From positions 134,793 through 198,792 of the forward strand of contig NZ_LYCK01000001.1 in NCBI RefSeq assembly GCF_001679045.1: a stretch of 64,000 nucleotides of DNA, given 5' to 3'. The notes beneath the pieces were generated by a model. That model saw nothing but the letters and a program-made list of their open reading frames with translations, did no database searches and was not told the DNA's origin. Below are positions 40,093 through 51,920 of the stretch, piece after piece (positions within the stretch are counted from its first letter, which is position 1; each line of letters starts with the position of its first letter). Source of the stretch: Haemophilus haemolyticus (lineage in GTDB: Bacteria > Pseudomonadota > Gammaproteobacteria > Enterobacterales > Pasteurellaceae). Both the position numbers and the translations under genes were made by a program.

Positions 40093-40899
40093 ATGAATTC
40101 AAATTACTTGCTTCTGCCTCATTTTGATCCAACTCTTTTTACTCTTGGTGATAGCAATATCGGCTTACGTTGGTATGGTTTGATGTACCTTTTGGGTTTT
40201 ATTTTTGCACGCTGGCTTGCGGTTCGCCGTGCTAATCGCCCAAATAGCGGTTGGACAGTGGATCAAGTTGATACCTTACTTTTCAATGGTTTTATGGGCG
40301 TATTTATTGGCGGACGTGTTGGCGATGTATTTTTTTATAATTTGGATCGTTTCTTACAAGAGCCGCTTTATTTATTCCGCGTTTGGGAAGGTGGAATGTC
40401 TTTTCATGGCGGCTTAATAGGCGTCATTGTTGCCATGATTTGGACGTCTTATTCACAAAAACGTAATTTTTGGCAAACGGCTGATTTCGTTGCGCCTTTA
40501 ATTCCATTTGGTTTAGGTCTAGGTAGAATTGGTAATTTCATTAATCTCGAGCTATGGGGACGCGAAACGGATGTGCCTTGGGCAATGATTTTTCCGAATG
40601 ATTCACTATTACTTCCTCGTCATCCATCACAACTTTATGAAGCTTTTCTAGAAGGTATAGTGTTGTTTGCAATTCTGAATATTTTTATTAAAAAAACACG
40701 TCCAATGGGCTCTGTTGCTGGCTTATTCTTAATTGGCTATGGTATCTTCCGTTTTATTGTGGAATATGTGCGTGAACCTGAAGTTGAAAATTTCTTTGGC
40801 GTCATTACAAGAGGACAAGCACTTTGTTTACCGATGATTATTGGTGGTGCCTTAATTATGGCTTGGGCTTATTCACGCAAAAGTGCGGTAATAAAATAG
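40093..40899 (+). CDS. lgt: Prolipoprotein diacylglyceryl transferase Lgt
   Basis: Adds diacylglycerol to the lipobox cysteine, the first step of lipoprotein maturation. The 268 residues have seven helices. The signature [24 protein letters not shown] with RHPSQLYEA is diagnostic, and [11 protein letters not shown] carries the essential histidine. It acts on lipoproteins such as HbpA, LptE and the M48 protease in this window. thyA follows nine bases after the stop, the E. coli lgt-thyA pair. Confidence 0.97.
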   Translation: MNSNYLLLPHFDPTLFTLGDSNIGLRWYGLMYLLGFIFARWLAVRRANRPNSGWTVDQVDTLLFNGFMGVFIGGRVGDVFFYNLDRFLQEPLYLFRVWEGGMSFHGGLIGVIVAMIWTSYSQKRNFWQTADFVAPLIPFGLGLGRIGNFINLELWGRETDVPWAMIFPNDSLLLPRHPSQLYEAFLEGIVLFAILNIFIKKTRPMGSVAGLFLIGYGIFRFIVEYVREPEVENFFGVITRGQALCLPMIIGGALIMAWAYSRKSAVIK

Positions 40900-40908
40900 G
40901 AGATTTTT

Positions 40909-42275
<1,367 letters not shown>

Positions 42276-42308
42276 TATTAAATTTCCATTTGCTCCTATT
42301 CTTATATT

Positions 42309-42623
42309 TTAAAAACCAGGGTTTATTGTTATCTCAAGTTGTTTTACATGCGGAAATTCTTCTTGAATGAGTTTCAACAATTCTGTCTGTCTGAATAAAA
42401 TTCCTTGGCGAACGATCGCATTTGCTGTCTCAATAAAAATTGAGTTATCTATCATATTACCAATACGAAATTTGCCGTGAAATTCCTGTGGAAAAATGCG
42501 GTTAAATTTTTGATTAAGTTCATTGATGGCAAGGCCTTTTTTCATTATTTTGGCAAAGGGCGATTGCTCAAGTACATCCATAATATTGACTGCTTTTTGA
42601 TAACGCTCAGCCTTGTTTTCCAT
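42309..42623 (-). CDS. dciA: DciA-family DnaB helicase loader (DUF721)
   Basis: A 104-residue basic protein of the DUF721 family, with the typical core FRIGNMIDNSIFIETANAIVRQGILFRQTELLKLI. DciA loads the replicative helicase in bacteria that lack dnaC, including Vibrio, where it also neighbours secA. It is divergent from the secM-like gene, 78 bases apart. Family assignment is by pattern and context; a KH-like fold is known for the family. Confidence 0.8.
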   Translation of the reverse strand: MENKAERYQKAVNIMDVLEQSPFAKIMKKGLAINELNQKFNRIFPQEFHGKFRIGNMIDNSIFIETANAIVRQGILFRQTELLKLIQEEFPHVKQLEITINPGF

Positions 42624-42701
42624 AAAGTCTGCCCTCAGTAAATGACATTAGTTTAGATTTCCGCTACAATACACGCAATTTTCATAATAAACAACTAGAC
42701 G

Positions 42702-43004
42702 ATGATTTCAGGCACTGTCAAACCGAATTTTTGGTCGCGATTACTTTTGAGTATTATCGCGATTTTTGCTTTGCCTAACGCACAAAGTTTTGAAAATCAA
42801 AATAATGCGGAAAATTATTCTTCGAGTGTTTCCATTCAACAAGCGTTAGAAACGGTAAAAGTAGCACGTGAAGTGCAACGACAAGCCATTCCTCAACCTT
42901 TAATTTCCCACCAAACTGAAAAACAACCTAAAATTCAACCGCACTTTTTTGCTGAAGTGTTGAATCTTAGTGCGCCAATTCGAGCTGGTCCCTTGCTTAT
43001 TTAA
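42702..43004 (+). CDS. secM: SecM-like secretion monitor
   Basis: A 100-residue exported protein that I read as a short SecM. It has an N-terminal signal (FWSRLLLSIIAIFALPNAQSF) and ends in APIRAGPLLI. IRAGP (93-97) equals the arrest core of E. coli SecM (FSTPVWISQAQGIRAGP). The upstream arrest residues differ: F150 and W155 are replaced by His and Val. It lies directly upstream of secA. Stalling at IRAGP when export slows would expose secA for translation. Two hairpins lie in the 124-base gap. Confidence 0.75.
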   Translation: MISGTVKPNFWSRLLLSIIAIFALPNAQSFENQNNAENYSSSVSIQQALETVKVAREVQRQAIPQPLISHQTEKQPKIQPHFFAEVLNLSAPIRAGPLLI

Positions 43005-43024
43005 TTTTCTGTTTTCTGTGAAGA

Positions 43025-43091
43025 ATATTGCTATTGAAATAGCGATATTTTAAAAAAATTATTGTGCATGAAAGAAAGTATTTCATACGCA
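43025..43091 (+). promoter_or_regulatory. Stem-loops in the secM-secA gap
   Basis: First stem AATATTGCTATT (43025-43036) with AATAGCGATATT (43039-43050), eleven Watson-Crick pairs and one G-U. A second imperfect stem joins 43063-43073 with 43081-43091. In E. coli a hairpin hides the secA ribosome site until SecM stalls; here the secA site (43119-43124) is just outside both stems. Confidence 0.45.
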
Positions 43092-43128
43092 TTTAACTAT
43101 TTAACTTATATATTTAAAAAGAGAAATT

Positions 43129-45834
43129 ATGAGCATTTTAACGAAAATTTTTGGCAGCCGTAACGACCGTATTTTACGTAAATTAAGAAAACAAGTTGCA
43201 AAAATCAATAAATTAGAACCTGAGTTTGAATCCCTAACAGATGAACAACTTCGTGCAAAAACAGATGAATTCCGTCAACGTTTAAGTGCGGGCGAAACTT
43301 TGCAACAAATTTTGCCAGAAGCATTCGCAACGGTACGTGAAGCAAGTAAGCGCGTGCTTGGTATGAGACATTTTGATGTTCAGCTTATTGGTGGGATGGT
43401 ATTGACTAACCGCTGTATCGCAGAAATGCGTACTGGTGAAGGTAAAACATTAACTGCGACTTTGCCTTGTTATTTAATCGCACTTGAAGGTAAAGGCGTT
43501 CATGTTGTCACGGTGAATGATTATCTTGCTCGCCGAGATGCAGAAACCAACCGTCCGTTATTTGAATTTTTGGGCATGAGTGTAGGCGTAAATATTCCTG
43601 GTTTACCGCCTGAAGAAAAACGTGCAGCTTATGCAGCAGATATTACTTATGCAACCAATAGTGAACTTGGTTTTGATTACTTACGTGACAATTTAGCTCA
43701 CTCAAAAGAAGAGCGTTTCCAACGTACTTTAGGCTATGCGTTAGTGGATGAAGTGGATTCCATCTTAATCGATGAAGCACGTACGCCATTGATTATTTCT
43801 GGTCAAGCTGAAGACAGTTCTGCGCTTTATATTGCAGTCAATAAACTGATTCCAAACTTAATTAAGCAAGAAAAAGAAGATACAGAAGAATACCAAGGTG
43901 AAGGTGATTTTACTTTAGATCTTAAATCTAAACAGGCGCACTTAACTGAACGTGGCCAAGAAAAAGTGGAAGATTGGTTGATTGCGCAAGGTTTAATGCC
44001 GGAAGGGGATTCTTTGTACTCTCCTGGTCGAATTGTGTTGCTTCATCATGTTATGGCTGCCTTGCGTGCGCACACATTGTTTGAAAAAGATGTCGATTAC
44101 ATTGTGAAAGATGGTGAAATCGTGATTGTTGATGAACACACTGGTCGAACAATGGCAGGTCGTCGCTGGTCAGATGGTTTACACCAAGCCATTGAGGCAA
44201 AAGAAGGGGTTGAAATTAAGAGTGAAAACCAAACTGTTGCGTCAATCTCTTACCAAAACTACTTCCGTTTATATGAGCGTCTTGCCGGTATGACGGGGAC
44301 TGCGGATACCGAAGCGTTTGAGTTCCAACAAATTTACGGCTTGGAAACTGTTGTGATTCCAACAAACCGTCCAATGATTCGTGATGATCGCACCGATGTG
44401 ATGTTTGAAAATGAACAATATAAATTTAATGCGATTATTGAAGACATCAAAGATTGTGTAGAACGCCAGCAACCTGTATTAGTGGGGACGATTTCAGTAG
44501 AAAAATCGGAAGCGTTGTCTAAGGCTCTAGATAAAGCGGGCATCAAACACAATGTGTTGAATGCAAAATTCCACCAACAAGAAGCGGAAATCGTGGCAGA
44601 AGCTGGTTATCCTGGTGCGGTGACTATCGCAACGAATATGGCGGGTCGAGGTACAGATATTATCCTTGGTGGTAACTGGAAAGCGCAGGCTGCTAAATTA
44701 GAAAATCCAACTCAAGAACAAATTGAAACGCTTAAAGCTGAGTGGGAAAAGAACCACGAGATTGTAATGAAAGCAGGTGGTTTGCATATTATCGGTACAG
44801 AGCGTCATGAATCTCGCCGTATCGATAACCAGTTGCGTGGTCGTTCTGGTCGTCAAGGTGACCCAGGTTCTTCTCGTTTTTACCTTTCTTTGGAAGATGG
44901 CTTAATGCGCATTTATTTGAATGAAGGTAAACTCAATTTAATGCGTAAAGCGTTCACCGTGCCTGGTGAGGCAATGGAATCGAAAATGTTGGCGAAAGTT
45001 ATCGCATCTGCCCAAGCAAAAGTTGAGGCTTTCCACTTCGATGGTCGTAAAAACCTACTTGAATATGATGATGTAGCAAATGACCAACGTCATGCAATTT
45101 ATGAGCAACGCAATTATTTGCTTGATAATGATGATATTTCCGAAACTATCAACGCCATTCGCCACGATGTATTTAATAGCGTGATTGATCAATATATTCC
45201 ACCACAATCTTTGGAAGAACAATGGGATATTAAAGGGCTTGAAGAACGTTTGGCTCAAGAGTTTGGTATGGAATTACCAATTTCTCATTGGCTGGAAGAA
45301 GATAATAATCTGCACGAAGAAAACTTGCGTGAACGCATCGTCGAAGTCGCAGAAAAAGAATATAAAGAAAAAGAAGCGCTGGCTGGTGAAGAAACCATGC
45401 GCAACTTTGAAAAAGGTGTCATGTTACAAACCTTAGATGAGCTTTGGAAAGAACACTTAGCTGCTATGGATTATTTACGCCAAGGTATTCATTTACGCGG
45501 TTATGCACAAAAAGATCCAAAACAAGAGTATAAAAAAGAATCTTTCCGTATGTTTACGGAAATGTTGGATTCTTTAAAACACCACGTTATCACGACTTTA
45601 ACGCGTGTACGTGTGCGTACTCAAGAAGAAATGGAAGAAGCTGAACGTGCTCGTCAAGAAATGGCTGCTCGTATCAATCAAAATAATTTACCAGTGGATG
45701 AAAATGGTCAGGCAATCCAAAATTCAGATTCTGAAGATTATTCAGAACGTCGTATTGGACGCAATGAGCCTTGTCCTTGTGGTTCGGGTAAAAAATACAA
45801 GCATTGTCATGGCAGTCGTGCTGCTCGCCATTAA
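43129..45834 (+). CDS. secA: Preprotein translocase ATPase SecA
   Basis: Motor of the Sec export pathway. All 901 residues match E. coli: [14 protein letters not shown] opening, Walker [14 protein letters not shown]-like [20 protein letters not shown], the preprotein-crosslinking domain, IRA helices, and the C-terminal zinc site [14 protein letters not shown] that binds SecB. It is preceded by the secM-like gene and followed by mutT, an E. coli-like order. A perfect uptake-sequence terminator follows. Confidence 0.98.
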   Translation: MSILTKIFGSRNDRILRKLRKQVAKINKLEPEFESLTDEQLRAKTDEFRQRLSAGETLQQILPEAFATVREASKRVLGMRHFDVQLIGGMVLTNRCIAEMRTGEGKTLTATLPCYLIALEGKGVHVVTVNDYLARRDAETNRPLFEFLGMSVGVNIPGLPPEEKRAAYAADITYATNSELGFDYLRDNLAHSKEERFQRTLGYALVDEVDSILIDEARTPLIISGQAEDSSALYIAVNKLIPNLIKQEKEDTEEYQGEGDFTLDLKSKQAHLTERGQEKVEDWLIAQGLMPEGDSLYSPGRIVLLHHVMAALRAHTLFEKDVDYIVKDGEIVIVDEHTGRTMAGRRWSDGLHQAIEAKEGVEIKSENQTVASISYQNYFRLYERLAGMTGTADTEAFEFQQIYGLETVVIPTNRPMIRDDRTDVMFENEQYKFNAIIEDIKDCVERQQPVLVGTISVEKSEALSKALDKAGIKHNVLNAKFHQQEAEIVAEAGYPGAVTIATNMAGRGTDIILGGNWKAQAAKLENPTQEQIETLKAEWEKNHEIVMKAGGLHIIGTERHESRRIDNQLRGRSGRQGDPGSSRFYLSLEDGLMRIYLNEGKLNLMRKAFTVPGEAMESKMLAKVIASAQAKVEAFHFDGRKNLLEYDDVANDQRHAIYEQRNYLLDNDDISETINAIRHDVFNSVIDQYIPPQSLEEQWDIKGLEERLAQEFGMELPISHWLEEDNNLHEENLRERIVEVAEKEYKEKEALAGEETMRNFEKGVMLQTLDELWKEHLAAMDYLRQGIHLRGYAQKDPKQEYKKESFRMFTEMLDSLKHHVITTLTRVRVRTQEEMEEAERARQEMAARINQNNLPVDENGQAIQNSDSEDYSERRIGRNEPCPCGSGKKYKHCHGSRAARH

Positions 45835-45843
45835 TGATTAGCC

Positions 45844-45872
45844 AAAGTGCGGTGATTTTTCACCGCACTTTT
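45844..45872 (+). terminator. Perfect uptake-sequence terminator after secA
   Basis: AAAGTGCGGTG (45844-45854) pairs with CACCGCACTTT (45861-45871), loop ATTTTT, tail TTTTG. Both arms are exact uptake cores in opposite orientation, the arrangement known to double as terminators in Haemophilus. Confidence 0.9.
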
Positions 45873-45898
45873 TTGATAGGTGCTATTGGATAGAAAAA

Positions 45899-46309
45899 AT
45901 GGATAAAAAAATTATACAAGTCGCTGCAGGTATTATTCGTAATGAGTTTGGGCAGATCTATTTAACGCAGCGTTTAGAAGGACAGGATTTTGCCCAATCT
46001 TTAGAATTTCCCGGTGGAAAAGTGGATGCGGGAGAAACTCCAGAACAGGCTTTAAAACGTGAACTGGAAGAGGAAATTGGCATTGTGGTATTAAATACTG
46101 AACTTTACGAACGCTTCCAATTTGAATATCCGACAAAGATTATTTCTTTTTTCTTTTATGTTGTAGATGAATGGATCGGTGAGCCTTTTGGGCGAGAAGG
46201 GCAAGAAGGTTTTTGGGTTGAGCAACGCGCATTGGATGCAGGACAGTTCCCACCAGCTAATGCTAAATTAATTCATCGATTGCTGAATGAAACAAATAAT
46301 TCTCTTTAA
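45899..46309 (+). CDS. mutT: 8-oxo-dGTP pyrophosphatase MutT
   Basis: Removes oxidised 8-oxo-dGTP from the nucleotide pool and so prevents AT to CG transversions. The 136 residues have the Nudix box GGKVDAGETPEQALKRELEEEIG at 39-61 and VAAGIIRNEFGQIYLTQR at the N-terminus. Its ribosome site is weak. The secA-mutT pair is also found in E. coli. The terminator below ends it. Confidence 0.95.
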   Translation: MDKKIIQVAAGIIRNEFGQIYLTQRLEGQDFAQSLEFPGGKVDAGETPEQALKRELEEEIGIVVLNTELYERFQFEYPTKIISFFFYVVDEWIGEPFGREGQEGFWVEQRALDAGQFPPANAKLIHRLLNETNNSL

Positions 46310-46344
46310 AATAAACCCCAGTTTTTAGCTGGGGTTTATTTTTA
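46310..46344 (+). terminator. Terminator after mutT
   Basis: Twelve-base stem AATAAACCCCAG (46310-46321) with CTGGGGTTTATT (46329-46340), loop of seven, tail TTTT. It begins directly after the mutT stop. Confidence 0.88.
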
Positions 46345-46392
46345 ATCTATTGATTGCAAAGAATGTGAATTCACAGGTGAAAAAATAGTGCT

Positions 46393-47427
46393 CTACAAAC
46401 AAATTTTTACAGATAAATCAGCGAGTTTAATCCACACTTCATCGCTAAATTCTTGCTTAGCAAGACGTTCAATATTGGCAAGCTCTTGGATAATTTCGTA
46501 GAGTTTTTGGTAGGTTAAACGTTGAATCGCACTTAAAAAGAGCGGTCGGCGATTTTGCCAGATTTTTAGACGGTCAAATTCAGTCTTAATTTGTTGAGTT
46601 GGAAGTTTTTCCTTTGTCACAATACGTTGCTGTGGTTTGGTAAGTTCAAGCAACGTAAATAATTCTCGCTGTAGTGTGCGTAATAAAATAACAGGTTGCA
46701 CATCTTCAGCTTGTAACCCTTGTAAAATACGTTTAGCGCGATTGGCTTTTCCCATTAGCAAAGCATCAATCCATTGAAATGGGGTAAAAATTGAGGATTG
46801 TTCGACGACACTAATGACACGATTATAGTTAAGTTTATGGTCAGGATAGAGCAAATCTAAAAGTTGCAGAGCTTGTTTGAGCGCAAGCAGGTTATTCTCA
46901 TAACTGTAACAAAGTTGTTGAATTGCTTCATCATCAGCTTCTAATCCCATCGCTTTGGTACGATTTTTTACCCAACGAGGAAGATTTTCAGCCGTAGGTG
47001 TTTGGCAATTTACAAGAATTGCACTGGTTTCATATTGGTTTAGTTCAACAAACCATGCTTGGTTTTCATTTGCTTTTGTTAGTTTTGAAATTTGTAAAAT
47101 TAGCAAGATATCGTCATGTAGAACCGAGATAAATTCTTGCAGATTTTTCTGTAAAAGTGCGGTGAAATTTTCAGGTAAATTTAATACCATGACTTGTTTG
47201 TTAAAAAACAATCCCATGGACTGACAGGATTCTATGAGTTGTGCCCAGTCAGTTTGGCTATCAATCTGAATGTTATTTTTCTCATCGAATCCTTGTTGGT
47301 TGGCTGTTTTATAAATGGCATCTTCACTTTCACTCAGTAACAATGGATCTTGCCCTACCAAAAAGTAAACTTTGGCTAAACGTTGGGAAAGATGTTGATT
47401 AAGTTGCTCAGGGAAGATGCGATTCAT
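46393..47427 (-). CDS. holA: DNA polymerase III delta subunit HolA
   Basis: Opens the beta clamp within the clamp loader. The 344 residues match E. coli HolA (343), with the N-terminal [33 protein letters not shown] and QVMVLNLPE segments. It lies downstream of lptE and leuS on the minus strand, the E. coli leuS-lptE-holA order, and its start overlaps the lptE stop by one base. One uptake sequence is inside (47155). Confidence 0.95.
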   Translation of the reverse strand: MNRIFPEQLNQHLSQRLAKVYFLVGQDPLLLSESEDAIYKTANQQGFDEKNNIQIDSQTDWAQLIESCQSMGLFFNKQVMVLNLPENFTALLQKNLQEFISVLHDDILLILQISKLTKANENQAWFVELNQYETSAILVNCQTPTAENLPRWVKNRTKAMGLEADDEAIQQLCYSYENNLLALKQALQLLDLLYPDHKLNYNRVISVVEQSSIFTPFQWIDALLMGKANRAKRILQGLQAEDVQPVILLRTLQRELFTLLELTKPQQRIVTKEKLPTQQIKTEFDRLKIWQNRRPLFLSAIQRLTYQKLYEIIQELANIERLAKQEFSDEVWIKLADLSVKICL

Positions 47428-47930
47428 TATTTGTTTTTCACTTGTTTTTCTAATGCAACCATTTTAGTAATGAGCTGACGTGCAGCTTGTTCCCGCATAT
47501 CATTCCAAATTACTTCTCGTTCGGCGGATTTAGCTAGTGCTGCGCGAGAGTTATCAAAGAAAGTGCGGTTGACTTTTGCCGTGATTGGGTGGCTTTCACC
47601 ATTCGCTAAACGAATGCTTGCTTCCACTTCTAACATCAATACTTTTTCAGCTTCACGCCCGCGTTTAAATACAGAAGCGACTTCATCATTTGTGCGGAAT
47701 TTATTGATGCGTAAAACAGGAATGCCTTGAGTTGAATTGACGAGCTGAATATTGTTCGCTTGTAGCTGATTACGCATCGCCACTGACATTTCGCTGTATG
47801 GATCAGGGCTTTCAAATGTAAGAGTACGTAATTCTTGTGGAATTAATGTACCTTTTTGAAAATGCCAGCCACAAGCAGAAAGTACGGTAATGCTTGCGAC
47901 AATAAACAACGCTTTGATTGATTTAATCAT
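47427..47930 (-). CDS. lptE: LPS assembly lipoprotein LptE (RlpB)
   Basis: Outer-membrane lipoprotein that plugs the LptD barrel and delivers lipopolysaccharide or lipooligosaccharide to the surface. The 167 residues start [20 protein letters not shown], with the lipobox LSAC near residue 20, and the GWHFQKGT family opening. I use 47930 because AAAGGTAA is upstream and the signal peptide then fits; the longer frame to 47972 lacks support. It overlaps holA by one base. Confidence 0.93.
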   Translation of the reverse strand: MIKSIKALFIVASITVLSACGWHFQKGTLIPQELRTLTFESPDPYSEMSVAMRNQLQANNIQLVNSTQGIPVLRINKFRTNDEVASVFKRGREAEKVLMLEVEASIRLANGESHPITAKVNRTFFDNSRAALAKSAEREVIWNDMREQAARQLITKMVALEKQVKNK

Positions 47931-47986
47931 AAAAATTACCTTTATTGTGGAGTGTATGAATTTAAAATCCATACACTAATAAAGAT

Positions 47987-48020
47987 AGAATCTGTGAAAT
48001 ATCAATATTCCACAGATTCT
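47987..48020. other. Stem-loop between leuS and lptE
   Basis: Ten-base stem AGAATCTGTG (47987-47996) with CACAGATTCT (48011-48020), followed on the minus strand by CTTTATT. A second, eight-base stem AGTGTATG/CATACACT lies at 47951-47977, just before the lptE ribosome site. They may moderate read-through from leuS. Confidence 0.5.
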
Positions 48021-48025
48021 ACGGA

Positions 48026-50611
48026 TTATGGTTTAACCACAAAATTCAACATTTTTAATGGAATATAGATTTCTTTAAGGATTTCTTTTCCATCAAGGAA
48101 TTTTGCAACATTAGGATCTGCTTTGGCTGCCGCTTTAATTTCTTCTTCTGAAGACGTTGCAGGGACAGTCACTTTTCCACGAACTTTGCCATTTACTTGC
48201 ACAACAATCAGTTTTTCATCTTCTACCATTGCAGCTTCATCAGCTTTCACCCATTCAGCGGTATCGATGTTGCTTTCATTTCCTAGCGCTTGCCATAATT
48301 CAAAGCAGATATGTGGTGTAATTGGATAAAGCATACGAACAACAGCGCTTAATGCTTCCGCCATGACAGCACGATCTTGATCGCTTTCTAAAGATGCTTT
48401 GGTCAATTTATTCATCAATTCCATTACGGCTGCAATCGCAGTATTAAATGTTTGACGACGACCAATATCATCGCTCACTTTCGCAATGGTTTTATGTACT
48501 TCACGACGAAGTGCTTTTTGTTCTGCGGAAAGTGCGGTCAAATCTAGGCTAGTTTTGGCTGGATTTTGTTGATATTGATATACCAAATTCCAGACACGAC
48601 CTAAGAAACGTTTCGCACCTTCTACGCCAGATTCTTGCCATTCCAAGGTCATTTCTGCTGGAGAGGCAAACATCATAAATAGACGAACAGTATCGGCACC
48701 ATATTTTTCTACCATTTCTTGTGGGTCAATACCGTTATTTTTGGATTTCGACATTTTAGTCATGCCACTGTGGACTAGTTCTCGCCCTTCAGGATCGGTC
48801 GCCTTAATAATTCTGCCTTTTTCATCACGCTCAAGAGTCACCTGTGTTGGACTCACCCAAATACGCTCATTGGTTGGACTGGTGTAGTAGAAGGCATCTG
48901 CAAGCACCATACCTTGACACAATAATTTATCGGCTGGTTCGTCACTGGTTACAAATCCTGCATCACGCAATAATTTGTGGAAGAAACGGAAGTAGAGCAA
49001 GTGCATTGTTGCGTGTTCAATACCACCGATATATTGATCCACTGGTAACCAATAGTTTGCTTCTTCCGCATCCAGCATGCCATTTTGATATTGTGGACAA
49101 GTGTAGCGCGCGTAATACCAAGAGGATTCCATAAAGGTATCAAAGGTATCCGTTTCTTTTAACGCTGGTGCGCCGTTAAGAGTTGTTTTTGCCCAGTTAG
49201 GATCTGCTTTAATTGGACTTTTTACGCCATCCATTACCACATCTTCAGGAAGAATAATTGGTAAATCTTCCATTGGTGCAGGTACTACATCGCCATTTTC
49301 AAGGGTTAGCATCGGAATTGGTGCACCCCAATAACGTTGGCGAGAAACACCCCAGTCACGTAGACGATAATTAACTTGACGTTTTCCAACGCCTAATTTT
49401 TCTAATTTATCTGCAATGCCGTTGAAAGCGCTATCAAAATCTAAACCATCAAACTCAGCTGAGTTCACTAATTTACCGTGCTCAACGAAAGCTTGTTTGT
49501 TTAAATCAATTTCTTCATCTGCAAGTGGTGCGATCACTTGTTTAATTGGCAAACTGTATTTTTGAGTAAATTCAAAGTCACGTTGGTCGTGAGCTGGAAC
49601 CGCCATTACCGCGCCGGTACCGTAGTGCATTAACACGAAATTAGCGACCCAAATCGGTAATTTTTCACCCGTCAATGGATGAATAGCAAATAAGCCCGTT
49701 GCCATTCCTTTTTTCTCCATTGTCGCAAGATCAGCTTCCGCTACTTTTGCGTTTTTCGCTTCTTGGATAAAGGTGGCTAATTCAGGATTATTTTGAGCCG
49801 CTAAACTTGCTAATGGATGTGCTGCCGCAATGCCTAAATAACTCACGCCGTAAAAGGTATCTGGACGCGTGGTGTAAACAGCTACTTTTTCGTTGGTGTC
49901 TGCAACATCAAAGGTAATTTCTACCCCTTCAGAACGACCAATCCAGTTACGTTGCATGGTTTTTACCATATCTGGCCATTGTGGAAGGGTATCTAAACCA
50001 CCTAATAATTGCTCTGCATAGTCAGTAATTTTGATAAACCATTGTGGGATTTCTTTTTGTTCCACAGGTGTATCACAACGCCAGCAACAACCTTCGTGTA
50101 CTTGCTCGTTTGCGAGTACGGTTTCATCGTTCGGGCACCAGTTTACGGTTGAGGTTTTTTTGTACACTAAGCCTTTTTTATAAAGCTCAGTGAAGAACCA
50201 TTGCTCCCATTTGTAGTATTCTGGTTTACAGGTTGCGATTTCACGATCCCAGTCGAAACCAAAGCCTAAAAGCTGAAGTTGTTTTTTCATGTAGGCAATG
50301 TTTTCGTATGTCCATTTAGCAGGCGCAGTTTTATTTTTGATCGCCGCACCTTCTGCTGGTAAGCCGAAAGCATCCCAACCAAATGGTTGCAATACGTTTT
50401 TTCCTAGCATGCGTTGATAACGAGAAATTACATCACCAATAGTGTAGTTGCGCACATGCCCCATATGCAAGCGACCAGAAGGATACGGGAACATAGAAAG
50501 ACAGTAATATTTTTCTTTAGATTCGTCTTTGATTGCTTTGAAAACTTTATTTTCTGCCCAATATTGTTGAACCTTTGGTTCGATCATATCGGGGCGATAT
50601 TGTTCTTGCAT
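48026..50611 (-). CDS. leuS: Leucyl-tRNA synthetase
   Basis: Charges tRNA-Leu. The 861 residues match E. coli (860). The class I motif [15 protein letters not shown] (HIGH) is near residue 42, the CP1 editing domain lies in the middle, and [12 protein letters not shown] is the second signature. TTTAAGGTGA precedes the ATG. The leuS-lptE-holA order is conserved in enterobacteria. An uptake sequence lies in the gene (48530). Confidence 0.98.
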   Translation of the reverse strand: MQEQYRPDMIEPKVQQYWAENKVFKAIKDESKEKYYCLSMFPYPSGRLHMGHVRNYTIGDVISRYQRMLGKNVLQPFGWDAFGLPAEGAAIKNKTAPAKWTYENIAYMKKQLQLLGFGFDWDREIATCKPEYYKWEQWFFTELYKKGLVYKKTSTVNWCPNDETVLANEQVHEGCCWRCDTPVEQKEIPQWFIKITDYAEQLLGGLDTLPQWPDMVKTMQRNWIGRSEGVEITFDVADTNEKVAVYTTRPDTFYGVSYLGIAAAHPLASLAAQNNPELATFIQEAKNAKVAEADLATMEKKGMATGLFAIHPLTGEKLPIWVANFVLMHYGTGAVMAVPAHDQRDFEFTQKYSLPIKQVIAPLADEEIDLNKQAFVEHGKLVNSAEFDGLDFDSAFNGIADKLEKLGVGKRQVNYRLRDWGVSRQRYWGAPIPMLTLENGDVVPAPMEDLPIILPEDVVMDGVKSPIKADPNWAKTTLNGAPALKETDTFDTFMESSWYYARYTCPQYQNGMLDAEEANYWLPVDQYIGGIEHATMHLLYFRFFHKLLRDAGFVTSDEPADKLLCQGMVLADAFYYTSPTNERIWVSPTQVTLERDEKGRIIKATDPEGRELVHSGMTKMSKSKNNGIDPQEMVEKYGADTVRLFMMFASPAEMTLEWQESGVEGAKRFLGRVWNLVYQYQQNPAKTSLDLTALSAEQKALRREVHKTIAKVSDDIGRRQTFNTAIAAVMELMNKLTKASLESDQDRAVMAEALSAVVRMLYPITPHICFELWQALGNESNIDTAEWVKADEAAMVEDEKLIVVQVNGKVRGKVTVPATSSEEEIKAAAKADPNVAKFLDGKEILKEIYIPLKMLNFVVKP

Positions 50612-50739
50612 AAAATCACCTTAAATTTTAACCGCACTTTTGCAGCATTTTGACAATAGAAAATGTGGCATAGAATACCGTAAAATGGCATAAATTGATA
50701 GGGTGAGAGTTCAAAGTGCGGTGATTTTTTTCTTTGTTT

Positions 50740-51027
50740 TTACAATAGATTTTGAATTTCTTTGGGAATTAATTTGGGTTCAGGAATCCAAACTTGTTTG
50801 TGTCGGCTCAATTCTCCTTTTTCTAAAATAATACTGCTTTTGGGCACTTTGAAGGATTTACTTAAAAATTTCAATAAATGCGTATTTGCTTGACCATCAA
50901 CAGGTGGCGCAGTAATGGTAATTTTTAGTTCATCATCGTGAATGCCAGCAATATGATCTCTACTGGCTTTTGGTTGTAAGAATATTCTTAATCTAATACC
51001 GTCTTTATTTTGTTCAATCGCAGACAT
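50740..51027 (-). CDS. yggU: YggU family protein (DUF167)
   Basis: A 95-residue cytoplasmic protein of the DUF167 fold, with [47 protein letters not shown], matching E. coli YggU. Function unknown; in other bacteria it lies beside yggT or proC. Here it stands alone upstream of leuS, separated by 128 bases, and divergent from uppS. Confidence 0.9.
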   Translation of the reverse strand: MSAIEQNKDGIRLRIFLQPKASRDHIAGIHDDELKITITAPPVDGQANTHLLKFLSKSFKVPKSSIILEKGELSRHKQVWIPEPKLIPKEIQNLL

Positions 51028-51179
51028 AAATTCTTCGTTTTGTTTATTTTTCTTTATTATAAAAATGAATTATGTAAAAAATAAAGTGTGGATTAGGGCT
51101 CGCTAATCCATAGCAAGCAAATACAACTTATGATATAGTTCACAGCCGAATTTATAGGGATCTTTTTATAATAAAAATA

Positions 51180-51899
51180 ATGATAGAACTCGATCAAAAC
51201 AATATTCCAAAACACGTTGCCATTATTATGGATGGCAATGGGCGGTGGGCAAAACAAAAAAATAAAATGCGTATTTTTGGCCATACCAATGGCGTATCTG
51301 CAGTTCGCCGAGCGGTAAGTTATGCTCGCCAAATTGGCGTGAATTTCCTTACACTTTATGCTTTTAGTAGCGAAAATTGGAATCGACCAGAGCAAGAAGT
51401 CAGCGCGTTAATGACGCTTTTTATGCAAGCTTTAGATCGCGAAGTAAAAAAATTACATAAAAATAATATTCGCCTGAAAATTATTGGCGATGTATCTCGT
51501 TTTAGTGAATCTTTGCAAGAAAAAATTTCAAAAGCGGAAAATTTAACAGAAAAAAATACCGCACTTACGCTTAATATTGCTGCAAATTACGGCGGTTGTT
51601 GGGATATTGTGCAAGCAGCAAAACAACTTGCAGAAAAAGTAAAAAATAATGAAATGAGCGTTGAAGAAATTGATGAAATTGCTTTTCAGCGTCATTTGGT
51701 TACACAAGATGAACCACCAGTTGATCTATTGATTCGTACGAGTGGTGAACAACGAATTAGTAATTTTTTATTATGGCAAATTGCATATGCAGAACTTTAT
51801 TTTTCCGATGTGCTATGGCCAGATTTTGATGAGGCGGAATTTAACCGCGCCATCGCTTGTTATCAACAACGTCATCGCCGTTTTGGCGGGACAGAATAA
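51180..51899 (+). CDS. uppS: Undecaprenyl diphosphate synthase UppS
   Basis: Builds the C55 lipid carrier for peptidoglycan and other envelope polymers. The 239 residues have the cis-prenyltransferase motif [14 protein letters not shown] with catalytic D18, FGHTNGV, and the [23 protein letters not shown] region. The ribosome site is poor (AGGGATC lies 19 bases from the ATG). It starts the uppS-cdsA-rseP-bamA-skp-lpxD envelope cluster. Confidence 0.96.
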   Translation: MIELDQNNIPKHVAIIMDGNGRWAKQKNKMRIFGHTNGVSAVRRAVSYARQIGVNFLTLYAFSSENWNRPEQEVSALMTLFMQALDREVKKLHKNNIRLKIIGDVSRFSESLQEKISKAENLTEKNTALTLNIAANYGGCWDIVQAAKQLAEKVKNNEMSVEEIDEIAFQRHLVTQDEPPVDLLIRTSGEQRISNFLLWQIAYAELYFSDVLWPDFDEAEFNRAIACYQQRHRRFGGTE

Positions 51900-51920
51900 T
51901 TCAATAAATGGATTAAAATT

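Noticed and set aside
51093..51395. 100-codon minus-strand frame overlapping the uppS start
   Set aside because: Runs antisense to the conserved uppS N-terminus and lacks any recognisable motif.
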